Assembly (NCBI GenBank): GCA_907165135.1 | Contig: OU015566.1 | Span: forward strand, 10,896,157 to 10,960,156 | Length of the DNA stretch: 64,000 bases | Direction of reading: 5' to 3' | Source: Oikopleura dioica | Taxonomy: Eukaryota > Chordata > Appendicularia > Copelata > Oikopleuridae | In this document: piece after piece, positions 10,369-21,966 of the stretch | Layout: every line of letters begins with the position of its first letter | How positions within the stretch are numbered: the first letter of the stretch is position 1 | The notes under the pieces: generated by a model | Databases searched by the model: none | The model's input: the letters and a program-made list of their open reading frames with translations, nothing else | What the model was told of the DNA's origin: nothing | Position numbers and translations under genes: made by a program

Positions 10369-13300
10369 GAACCCCCTTAAAAGTTTATCCGAGTTGAGCT
10401 TGAACGGGATCTGGCGCGAATTTCACGCTTTGTAAATATTTAACAAATCATCGATTTGAATGAGTTTGCAATTTAGAAAGTTATGGCTAAGTGATGCGGC
10501 AATCGCTTGGCTAAAACATTTCCGCGCAAAAAATAGAAAATTAAAAATAATCACCGTTGGTACTTTTGCTCGTAATTTGCCTCTATTTTTGGCGGAAAAT
10601 TAACTTTTGTCATCAAAATAGTAATATTTAATTTATATTAAACAATCAACTAAATCAATTAATAGAAATTTTCTTTCAGCCGCGTGTCTCAATTTAGTAG
10701 GTGGGGTGCCCTTAAGATAGACTTATTTTTCGCTCTTTTCTCGTAAATTAAGACCTTTTCAAAGAAAAACACTAATTAAATTTTGGTCATTTTAGAATTG
10801 TTGTAAGTTGCTAATTCAATTTGTCATGTGATCATGTGATCGGCGCGTTCACGCAAGGTTCTAGTGCTGTATTCCCTTTCGGGATATTTCCTTCGTTTCG
10901 CTTTCCAAAAGGCCACCCACCGCCGGAAACTCACATCAAAACGCCTGGCATTAGCACAAACCACCGCGCAAATGCTGACTAAACATTTAAACGCCCGCTT
11001 AAATTACTTCTTATTCCTCCCTTCTCTTCTCTCAATCATTGCAGTAATTAATTAGCGATCAAAGGGGAGCGCAAAAGGCAGTAACGTGGGGACGTGAAGT
11101 CATTTCCGCGAAAATTATTCGCAGCAAAAGAAGGAATTTACCAAAGCCGGATTCAAATCAATTTACAGTAAAAAAAGCTATCAGGATTTTAAAAATTTAT
11201 GTTATATAAAGCCGCTTGCGTCTTTTTCAAAAATACTTTAACAGTATTAAGGGTGTCAACAAAGATTTTATTAGGGTTCGGTAAATCGTTGTTTACACCC
11301 TTAAGATTTGCTAAAAAAAATCTCAAAATAAAAATTTCTTTTTGAAACTTTGTATTTTTTCAATTTGAGTTTAAAAATGGCCGGTGTACGTACACAGGTT
11401 AAACTTATTTAATCTTTGAATTAATTAGATTCGGAGGAAGGAAGAAGTAAGTAAATTAGAAGTGGAACAAGATGTCTCGAGCCCAGCTCCTTGGTCGTAA
11501 TTACCGAGTCCAAATTGGCCCGTTCGTAGCTTCGAATTAGTGATGAGTTTACGAAAAGTTCACTGTAACGACGTCCTTGCTTGTCCAAATATGTGTCCGC
11601 GTTGATTCTATCGCGTCCGGCTGTGGGTTAACTTTCAAAACGACTCCCCTCCCGAAATTCCCCCTTCACGATTCACGGAAAATGACACTTAAAAATATTT
11701 GGACTATCATTTCTAGTCAGAACTCGGGCTCTCCCATGCCCAAAAATTTGGTGAAAACGCGAGAAAGAGTTAACCAACGGTCGCTTATGCAATTTTTGGA
11801 GCACTTAAATTCTCAGAAATTAGCTGAGACGGACCTTTTCGCGTTTTTGACTCAATTAATCACGTGGCATTTTATTTGGAACGTGGAGGAGGAGCCTTAA
11901 TTTTCTTAAACTTCTACTTTTCCCTTCAGACCGTCTCCTGGTGGCTAAGTCCTTATCAGTCCTTCTCGCAGAAAATGTTCATTCCGTGACGCAAGAGCTG
12001 AACTTTTGGTTTTTGCCCACAAACAAGGCTGAGAAGAATGTTTACGAGATTTGAAATACAAGGTCCTCTCCGTACAAGTTACTCTGTCTGGGCGATTTTG
12101 TAAATACGAAAAGAAAGCTGACCAAAAATCGGTGATTAGCGATTTCTCTGCAGCGGATTTTGATAAGGGGCGCGGAGAAAGCTTTTTCGTAGAAGATTAT
12201 TTCATCCCTTTTTATTTTATAATTTCAATAAAAAAAAATAATTATCATAAATTATCATCATTTATATCAATTATTTTAAATAAAAAGTAAAAATGAACAA
12301 AAATCCCCTTTGAAAAATTTTTGAGTCGGAAAAATTTTTTTCTGAATTTTCAACCCGTATACGTCAGAAAATCTCTTTGAAAATCTCTGATTCTTGCTCT
12401 TTTTTTGATCGTTCTCTCTTTTTTTCTAATCGGATTTGGCGGCTTTCTTCGTTGTTTTCTTGAAAAAGTTCAAACGTTTTCTGATTTTTTGATTATATAA
12501 TAAGTAAGGATAAGACGGTAAGAATACGAGAAATTATTATTTCTCCCGTCTTTGGCCAATTGACAAGTGAAAAAAAGGTTTTCGGAAAGAGGGCGCCAGT
12601 AAGCGCGAGGAGCATTTTTCGGGCGCATAAACGCGCAGCGCTGAGCCAATTTTCTATGACTTCGAGGGCGCAAAGTATTAAGGAGAATGGGGACTTGTTG
12701 CCCTCCTTCTGGGGACGCCAAATTTCATCAGGAGTAACTCCTGGATGATAAGCTCCCTGAGCCGTCTATTTTTCATTCTCAAGAGACCAAATGCACGCCA
12801 AATTTTAACGTTAAAAAAGGAGCTGGAACCATTGCTGTTATGTTGATTTATGTTGATTTAAGGAATGAATTTGTCCTTTGAGCAATTAAATCATGTTCAT
12901 TTTGAAATGAACCGACGAGCCTTTACTCTAAACACAACATCTACTTACAGTTACAATCGAAGGATTGTTTGGAAACGGCGCTCATCGTAAAATTGTAAAA
13001 TTGAAAAAGATAATAGACAAAGATGTTCAGACGGGTAGACAAATTAGGACCGTCTTTTTTACAACAAGAAAAGAGGTCCTCTTCGATGAAAAAAAAAAGA
13101 CTGACGAAGTTGTTTCAAACTTGAATGCGGAGCTGCATATTTTATCGAACCCTGGAGTTCACTGGGAAACGGCCTCATGCGAGCGAGGGTTAAGCTCGTT
13201 TCCGGTAATGAGCATAGTCGTTACAAAGCCCGAACGTTCGCCAGTACTCTCAGGCCATTTAAAAACAGAAAGGAGCGCCTTGTTAAATGTCAGGGGGAGG

Positions 13301-16300
13301 CCAAGTTCTTACTATTTATTTGGTAATGTGAGGTTCTTTCCGGTGGCTTTTGTGGCTTGTTCCGTTTTGGGGATAAACGAAAAGACGAGGAAAAATTAAT
13401 TGAAGAACAAGAATTTTCAAACTGCTTAGTTTGTTAAAAAAATAATTCGTTAAATAAAAAATATTTACTATTGAACATTTTTTTCTTCAAAATTTCCCGA
13501 GGAGTAATTGTTAGTATCGCAAGTGTCACAAAAATCGCGTGAAAAATCGACAGGCAGGTTTACTGCTAATTTGCGCCTGTCAAACCGTTCAGACGAAACT
13601 TGCGATCGAGGCTAAAGACGAACTCGTAAAATTTTTATCAAGGGCTCAATTTCCTCGCGCAGGAAGTTAACCTTTCTCAGATCGACGAAATCAATGAAAT
13701 CTTCTTTTTCTTCCATTTTATAGTGTCTTCAGAAAAGTTAAGAAAGAAGTAAGCTCAAGCGTCATTATTAAAAGTAGACACATTCTAACGATAACGAGGT
13801 TTATTCTGATTATAAACTGGAATTCTAGGTTCGCGATGATCGAAAGTAGACATGCGTTTTAATACGATTGTTTTGGCAATGTAAGACGTATTTATCACAC
13901 AATATCAAAGAGCCGCAACTCAATTATTTTCAATGCTTGTTAACAAAGAAGAAAAATATCGTCTGGCCCCTCTCGAACCACCATCAATGTCATTATTGAA
14001 AAAATAAGATGTGGTTATATAATATCCATTTGCGCTAGAATCATTAAGGATACTGAAGTCTGTGATTTGATCAGACCTTTTTTTGAAGGCTAGCCCTAAT
14101 TTTATCAGTTGTAATTTGTTACGCAGCACTGTTGAAATACAAAACAGAGCATTCTATGAAAGCAAAGCTCTTTTCGGTCCAGATTATTGTCACAACAAGT
14201 TTCTTTCATTTCGCGCAGGTTAAGCTAAGTCCTTGGCGAGAGTCGAGACTCGCTGGGCGAGAAAGTGGATTTAATCGTTAATGTAATTATGCAGCGTACG
14301 CTTCATCCGAATTTTGTACAAAATGAGCTTTTGTGAACTCGAATTCCTGAAGTTATTTTTGACTAAAACACTTTATTCTTGAACTTTATTTTTGGGCCAA
14401 ACTAAGAAGAGGAATTAATTTTAATGAATTGAGTTTTGATTGGCCGATAGACCAAATACAGCAAGCTTATTGATCTTCCGAAAATGCACTTTCTTTTCTT
14501 GGTTTGTGCCTCATTTTTCCATTTTTATTGTTTTTTTCCTGTAATTCTTCGTAAAATGTTAAAGAAACAATTTCTGTCTATCAGTCAAAAATGTGGATAG
14601 CGGCGCCTGTGTGCATAATTGTTCCTGAAGTCGAATGTAAAACATATTTAACTACATGGTAGCTGCGGCTGCGATAGAATCCTTATTACGCTTAGAGCAC
14701 AGTACTGGCGTCACGGATTTGGGTGCACCCATTCGACATTGTCGTATTATTCAAATTAACTTGTCCCTCTGGAGTAACCTTGCTTTGTAGCTTCCTGCAC
14801 GAGTCGCATTCCGAGAAATGCTCATTTCTGGAGCTACTAATGTGGATGCTTCGAGGAATAATGAACAGGAAGGAAAGCACTTCTAACAAGTACCTGTTTT
14901 ATGAGCGCGAAGGAGCTTCTGGGAAGCTCCGAGTTCCTCTTGTTTAGCAAAAAATGCCCGGACGACCCCAGGCCACATTCTTATGCAATGCTGCAACAAA
15001 CACAAGAAAATGGCTAAAACAAAGTTTGATCTCATTACAATGTGAGCGTCTGAATTTGGAGTAAGTAGGCTAAGGCTTTCTTTCTTAGGGTTAGGGTTAG
15101 GTTTTTGATTATGTAAGGATTCTTGGACCTTGGTTTCTGGAACAAGTTAAAGTACTGGAATTGCAGTACTCATGAATAACAGAATAAGTACTGAGTCTGG
15201 TGAACGACTGCCGTATGCAGTTTCGTTATCACTCACCCGAATCGGCTTATCTTTTATGGCTAAGTTCTTCACTCGCGTCAGAATTTCAAGACGTTCCCGG
15301 CATGTCGCCACTTTGCTGTGGTTGCCCCCTTCCCTACTCGTCGCATAAAATCGACGTTTTCACTGAAGCCAGATCAGCAATTCCGCCTAATTGCCAAGCT
15401 TAGAAACATGCTTTTTCACGGATTCTAGTAACACTTTCTAAAATCATCAAAATTCTCGCGTAAATTCTGAAAAAAAGGAATCGCAAATTTGAGTTGTTCC
15501 GGAAGGACATATTTTGTCAACTTACTGAATTTGCGTTTTAGGCAAAATAAAAAAGACAATTTGTGAAAATTAAAATCTATTGAGAATATAACTAAGCACC
15601 GTGTTGTTGCTTGACTATGGATCATCTCAGATTTAGACTCGTTGTTTCGCAATCAAACCTGCTCTCTTTCGGGAGTAATATTGGACATCTCGTTAACTTT
15701 TTTCCGATGTTTTTGATGATGGTGCTTATTTTCACGTAGTTCCGATTGAAGCTGCTGAGAGACATCTTCGAGCCGGATATAATGATAGAATTGGATTTCC
15801 TGACTTTCAAGGAAGAAATACGCCGCTAAGTTATTATTAAGTTATATTTCTTCGAAGGGTTCATTAAAAAATGGCGAGCAGGTGTTGCGCAGTTTTAGAA
15901 GCGCTTAATGAGCAGAGTGAGGCACCACCAGTCGCGAGGCAAGAATTTCGCTGGTGGTTTTGGCGGTGGTGAACTTCGACGCTCAGACATTTGTGTGAAT
16001 TGCTAATTCCATAACCAACCTTAAATACACTGTCGAGTACTTTGCGGGCCATAAACACCATCAAATAATTAATTTGTTAGGAGCGGTAGCTTCTTAAAAA
16101 CTGACGTCGCCTGATGATGTAACAAGTGGAGCAGAGGGTTTAAAAGCGTGCGCCCTCATATTTCCCATGCATGATCGGCCCGTGCGCTAGAATCCAAAAA
16201 GCGTTTAGTGAAAATAATTATCATACTAATTCAATGAGAAAGAGATCGCTATATCATAGCCTATATGCATAGAAATACCGCCCGATAGAAGGAATCCAAC

Positions 16301-18733
16301 TTGAACTCAATAATTTCAACGTTTCTTCTCTTAAAAGTTTTTCCTGCATGCTCACGTGACTTTACGAAAAATAAACCAACCCAAAAATTTAACGGGGCCA
16401 AAATAAATTTAAAATCCCGAGGTCAGGATTTTCTCGCAAAGGCTTGTTTTTGACGCACTTTGTTAGGGTACGTGGCGAGTTTGTCACATGATTGCTGCTG
16501 TCATTTCGATTTTCATCGGTTTGGAATTCAAAACATTCCAGTTTACGAATTTTTGGAAGGGCGGGTGTGACACTTGTGATCCGTAAACTCAGTAAACGTC
16601 CCTGCCGTCATCAAATTATACAAAAGCAGTTTGGGTTCAATATTCACTGTATTTTAGCATTGGCAGCTGGGGATTTTAGTCTTTGGGTGATCGGATATTT
16701 CAAACAGATATGCCCCTCCTAATTTACGTAAGGGTGTAACTTCTTCAACGAACTTTTTTGTTTGGGGCAAATAAAAAGTAAACGTAGCACAAAACGTACG
16801 GCGACATAAGAAAACTGGTACAAGGGTGGGATTGTCGTCTACCAGTGAAAATTTGATAAACCTATTGAACACTTGCGCTGAGACTCCTCAACGATAAGGC
16901 CTCGGTGAGAGATTATTACGTAAGGAAAGAGACAGGCCTGAACCGCAATAAATTTCAGCCATAATGAGATTCGTGATTTTTTTATTACTGAGGCTGTAGA
17001 ACGTTTCTTCCAAATGCCTTCTATATTTGTCGGAGCTCTGATGTGGGAGGCGGCTACCGGTAGATAGGAACTGAGTTTACGCAGCTTTTGGAGCACCTAA
17101 GTGATGCTCCGTGGTGTTGTAAACGTGGTGGTGTAAATAAGCCGATTTCATCAGGGAGCGTTGGACTTGCTCCTTCCTCCACCACCAAGAGTTGTACCAC
17201 GTCATCCAAGTTGCGAAAGTTTGTTTATCACATCTCAAGCAACCGGTAGTTCCGCTCTTGATCAAACGATCAAAATTTCAGTTGAGCCGTGATTCAGAAT
17301 CGTGTTCCCAATTAACCTATCACGTGTCAAATGCTCTTTTCATGGATAATTAAGAATTGGTTAGAACGCGTGCCTAGCTTTCTTTGGATTAAAGGTGGCG
17401 AACTTTTCCTGAATCTCTTCTCGCAATTTTTAACCTAGTTCCTCGCAACTGTCAGTCACGACTTGTCATCACCGCGATATTAGCTGTTAAACCTTGCATA
17501 ATCTCAAATGTCTAGTTCAATTAAGTTTGACAAAGCTTCCACGGACACCATTTCCGTTCTGATGCCAGGTTTTTACTGAATTTAAAAGGAAATAAGGGTG
17601 TCACAATATAAAACCTCGGGAAACAGCCAAATAGTAAATCGGTTTATTTATATCTAGACGTCTTATTTTTCAGCTAACTTGGCGCGTTTGGAACTTGACT
17701 TTAGAAAGCAAATCACTTGCAAGACGATAAACTGCAAGTTGAGTATCTGATAGTGGCAAAACTGCTTGAGTTTGGATGCTTTTATCGTTCTACTCGAGAA
17801 AGTGATAAGAGCTGACTCTCGCACTTCAAGTGTTTTATAAATTGAACAGTAGATGCTCGCTGCGTAAGATAACGCTGCTCGAACTTGACTACTGGTAGTT
17901 GCATATTATGCAACTATATTATGCAATGCATAATTATGAAATTTTACAGCGTAGAAAATTAATCCTTACTGATACCAAAAAGCATCATTTTAAAATATCT
18001 CTGTGGTAATGTTGAGTTACAAGGTTCGTCTGTAGAGACTCAGAAGTGCGTAATTTGTCGAATAGCCTCGTCAAACATCTATAATTTTCTGCCCGCAAAT
18101 TCGATCATCTCGAATCACTAGTTCTGGTTCCATCTTCAAATTTGTTTATTTCGTTTTACGTGTTAGCAACTGAACTGGGCCCGACCCACTTTGAACAAGT
18201 TCAATTTCTCAAGAAAAGTCTTCTTGCTAATGCTCCATCACGTGTAATGTAGGGTTGAAGTTGGGCTGAATTTGTGATTACAAACCGCGGGAGGGGTTAC
18301 CGCTTCTCTTTTTGTGGCCGCTCTTTCACCAAAACTCGAGACTCTTTTGAGAAGGAACCGCCGATCGTTAACATCTCAAATATTTCCTCTGAAAATATTA
18401 AGCTAGTCATTTCTATATCCGTGCTCATCCAAGGGCTCAGGAATTAGTCAGACGACCAAGTTTATCAAAATCAAGACGGTCTAGGAGCAATCTTCTATGT
18501 CTGAAGAACAGTTTAGAAAATTAAGAATGTGATGCTATCTTTCACCAGATATACTAATACATATCTCCCATTGAAAGTGACGTAGATAGTCAATTAGTTA
18601 GTTTTAACAATCGAGTGCGGCTGAAAACTGAATGGTCGTATTTTTATGATCGCTCACTCATTCAGAACGCCCGAAAAGCCCCCTTTTATACTCATTTTCT
18701 TGTAAAAAAGACGGAACAGAGATTTATGAAGCC
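10369..18733. other. Gene-poor intergenic region of about 8.4 kb
   Basis: No multi-exon gene could be assembled on either strand. Longer frames (11577-11900, 12965-13399) start with TTG, lack motifs and have no splice context. The region is rich in poly-A/T runs. It has TCACGTG motifs at 11860, 16352, 17320 and 18238, a short TTAGGG run at 15085, and an 8-bp stem-loop at 14912-14930 (GGAGCTTC-TGG-GAAGCTCC). Such a long gap contrasts strongly with the compact right half of the window. Confidence 0.5.
15085..15101 (+). repeat. Short interstitial TTAGGG run
   Basis: Two complete TTAGGG units plus a five-base partial unit stand in tandem. TTAGGG is the usual chordate telomere repeat. At under three units this may be chance or a scar of break repair. 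Confidence 0.5.
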
Positions 18734-20543
18734 ATGTCGCTCTTCGTTGACAATGAATACACACTTTCCGAGGACGATTTTGTTGCGTTGACAAATGAAA
18801 GAGACGTATCAAGAGGGATTATTAACAGAGACGCGAGGAGACCAGACAGAGGGTATAAATTCATAAGAGGAGAACCAGATGAAGATGATATTCAACAAGC
18901 ATATCTTGGAAACTGCTGGTTTTTATCCGCCCTCTCAAGGTTTGAAACTCATCTTTTTTAGAAAAACCCTCATATTTTTTCAAGTCTGGCATTTACCGAC
19001 CATGGGGATCGTCAACTCGTTCCTGTTTTGAACAAAACTTACAATTCAAAAAATGGCCCTTCTCGTGGAAAACTCGTGTTCCAGTTCTTCCATTTTAACA
19101 AACTCGTCCGAGTTTACATTGACGATGTTCTTCCAGAAAAGCAAATGATTAAGATCGGCGAGAGCGGAGAATACTGGGTAGCACTTTGCGAGAAGGCCTA
19201 TGCCAAGCTCCTCGGCTCGTATCAGATTCAAGATGGAGGATGGCCGCGGTACTCGTTTTATCATCTCACTTGTGGGATTCCGATAGATGTTTATTTCAAA
19301 GATTATACGAACCAAGAACTGCCCCAGATCTTCGCGATTATGAAGGATATCATGGAGAATAATCCGGAAGTAGTATGGGCAGGGGTTGAATTTAGAAAAT
19401 AATCCATCTGCGAAATTCTACAGAAACAACCACTCTAAGAACGCGGGAAATTTATACAACAATCGATATGGAGAATATGCCCAGAGAAGCCTTCAGACTG
19501 GGCATGCATATTCAATTCTAAAGCTCGACGAGGTGAAAAATGATCAGAATAAGCGGCATCATTTGATTCTCATCCGCAATCCTCATGGTAAAGGATACAG
19601 TACAGAGTGGAAAGGAGACTGGTCGGATAAGTCATCAAAATGGGATGAAGTGAGCTCCAGCGAAAAAAGACGCCTTAGGAAAGAGTTCAAATTTTTGATA
19701 GTCTTCCTTGATTTCATTTATTTTTCAACTTCGCTAAAAGGGATTTTCAAAGTGCGCCATCATGGAATGGGTCGTTTTGGATGTCTTTTGACGATTTTGT
19801 TCGTCACTTTGAGATTGCGATTCTCTGTCGGTTGCCAACTAATTGGTCAAGTAGAGATGAAACAAGAGTCTTTGGAAAGTTCAAATTCGGCAGTAACTCT
19901 CCTCCGGTCGGAGGTATCAAGATCGCGAAAGAGGATGAAAATTTCCATCATCAGTTTTTGATCAAGACTGAAAACAATTACACCGATATTTGGCTGCATT
20001 TCATGCTCGATTCTCCTTATGACGGAGACAGGAAAGAGTTTTATCTTTTAGCGATTGCTTCAGATAAATTAAAAATATAATAAAACCCATCAAAGAGAAA
20101 AATTCAACGTTCACTTTGAATTCTACGAAAATGTCCCAGAACGAACACCGTTTGAAAAATACACTACTTCAAAGATTGGTGATTTTAACAAGCAACATCC
20201 CATCTTCCCTGGTCGCCCAAGCAGGTACTACGATTACAATGGACGCCTGTTCGGTCGAGTCAAGAAAGGAACCCACCTAGTCACTTTTTCCGCGTGCCCA
20301 ACAAGTCTAGGAATCAGAAAATGTGAATTCTTGGTCAAATGCATCGCAAAGAACGCGCGAGTCATTGAAATCGGGAATCAAGGGCTCAAAATTGAAAAGG
20401 GCAAAAGCTACCCTCTTATCAGCTGGAAGGACTACAAGAGAACCGGTACTGAATCACGCGCTAGGGCAACGGCAAGGCGAATAAGAAAAACTACAACTTC
20501 GACAACAGGATGCTGCGGCTTCCAGCAAAAAACTCTTGAATAA
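18734..20543 (+). CDS. Calpain-family cysteine protease without EF-hand domain
   Basis: Exons: 18734-18939, 18985-19385, 19386-19684, 19741-20052 and 20096-20543. The catalytic core is clear: GNCWFLSAL with the active Cys, then TGHAYSIL with the His and IRNPHG with the Asn. The Trp usual in NPWG is His here. A C2-like domain III follows (FWMSFDDFVRHF). It ends GCCGF without a penta-EF-hand domain, like invertebrate atypical calpains. Between the Cys and His blocks the frame breaks at a GGGG run (19382-19385). One base fewer would give a continuous protein; otherwise a stop follows 13 bases later. The last intron, 20053-20095, fits only as GA-AG (43 bases). Calpains are calcium-regulated intracellular proteases. 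The next gene starts 257 bases downstream on the same strand. Confidence 0.8.
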
Positions 20544-20799
20544 ATTTTCTAGCCCTGACAACATTCCGACTGCAAAACAAAATTAATACAGAAAAAGTGC
20601 ATGAAAGTTCTTAATGATTTCTTTTCGGTCTCAGGGGTTTTCCTTTTTCACAAAAGCTGGATAAATATTGGCTCCTTCTCTTTATATGGAACTGACTCTT
20701 CTGAAATCAAATATCAACACAGATTTATGAATATCCCGGCTCTTGGAGATCTTGATCTTCTTGCGAGTCAACGACGTACAATATTTTAGAGAAAGAGAG

Positions 20800-21966
20800 A
20801 TGGGACTTTGCTGTGGAAATAAATCTGTAAGTCAATTAATACGCACTTTCTTTAATTCAAAACCTGAAGGTCCAGGTCCACGATCATGGCGAAGAAACGA
20901 TAGAAGATGAAAATCGACGATTGAAAAAGGAGAATGAAGAGAAAGACAAAATTATTGCAGATATGAGCAGGGCCGCTGAATTCGGAGCGTTTACGTTTCT
21001 CCGCGATTTTTTCAGCGGAGAATCCGGAGCTTTTTCACGGAAGATCCGTAGTTTTTGTCGCGGAAGATCCGCCGGTTTTCAGCGGAGAAAAAGGAGCGGA
21101 GAATCGCGGATGATCCGCCGAAATTTCCGCTCAAAAAACGAAATTAAAGTGTGTTACGCTCTCATGATTGGCTAGAGAAAAAGGGTAGCGGAGAATCGCG
21201 GAAAATCCGCGCGCGGATAAAATCGGACGATCGGATGAGCGGAAAAAAGCGCGGAGAAACGGTTAAATCAGCGGATGTTCCGCCAAATAAATCGCGGAGA
21301 AACGTAAACGCTCCGAATTCGACAGCCCTGGATATGAGGGAAAAGATGAAAGAAATGCAGATGCAAATACAGATTCCCGGTTATGGAGGAGGCACCCAAG
21401 AAATCAAGCCTAATGTTCCAGGTAACACGACTTTTTTCGAAATTCTTGACCAGTTCTAGAGCTCACCGAGCGGCAGAAATTCGTTCTCAAGCATGGGAAA
21501 ATGGAAGGTCATTACTTCGGAAACGATGCTGTTAAGGGGGTCCGCCCCCATCACGACGCCGAAGACTACATCGCCCTCCTTACCGCGATCGCGAATGGAC
21601 TGCGTGAATTCAATATCAAATGCGATTTCAAGTCAGATGTGAGCATGAGCCATTTGGGTTGGAAGATCAGGCAGACTTCCGGCATTCCTGCAATAAGCGT
21701 CCTTATTGGAAAGCCAGCCATTGAATGGGAACTCTTCTTGTCAAAAGATGGTCCGTTTGAAACTCATTTTTACTTTGTTGAGCATATTTTTAGATACTGC
21801 GATTCATTTCAAGGCAAAATGCGATTACATAGAAGAACCATCTGGGAAGTCTATCAAGACTCAGGATTGGGAAGAAAGCGAGAACGACGATGACGAAGCA
21901 AAAGTGTCTTTCATAACTGATGGAGAAGGAAAGATGGTCCGCTGGAATGTCACCATCCTCCCCTAA
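20800..21966 (+). pseudogene. N-myristoylated coiled-coil protein with kinase-tail-like C-terminal domain, interrupted by a MITE
   Basis: Exons 20800-20826, 20870-21421, 21460-21750 and 21794-21966; introns of 43, 38 and 43 bases. The start MGLCCGNKS has the Gly-2 and Cys pair of a dually acylated N-terminus. A charged coiled coil follows, then a globular domain from GHYFGND to the end (WNVTILP). A 363-base MITE plus one 8-base target copy (20968-21338) sits inside exon 2. With it, the frame is broken by stops. Without those 371 bases the exons total 672 bases, a clean 223-codon frame. The C-terminal domain matches that of the kinase at 45450-47257, including a phase-1 intron at the same Asp-Asp. 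The allele is probably null unless the insert is spliced out or is a minority haplotype. Function unknown; membrane attachment is inferred. Confidence 0.7.
20968..21330. mobile_element. hAT-type MITE with 8-bp target duplication
   Basis: The terminal inverted repeats are about 42 bases, starting CAGGGC and containing GAATTCGGAGCGTTTACG. They match perfectly apart from four bases at positions 6-9. The flanks are GATATGAG at 20960-20967 and again at 21331-21338. An 8-bp duplication with CAGGG ends is characteristic of hAT elements. The interior is a dense array of GCGGA/TCCGC pentamers, typical of subterminal transposase sites. There is no transposase, so it is non-autonomous. It lies in a coding exon. 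Confidence 0.9.

Noticed and set aside
11577-11900. 107-codon plus-strand open frame
   Set aside because: TTG start, mixed composition, no motif and no neighbouring exons.
12965-13399. 144-codon plus-strand open frame
   Set aside because: Starts with TTG, has no recognisable domain, sits in AT-rich DNA and has no fitting splice sites.
20601-20789. 62-codon open frame just before the MGLCC gene
   Set aside because: Has an ATG but no motif. It lies in the short calpain-to-MGLCC spacer and is probably chance.
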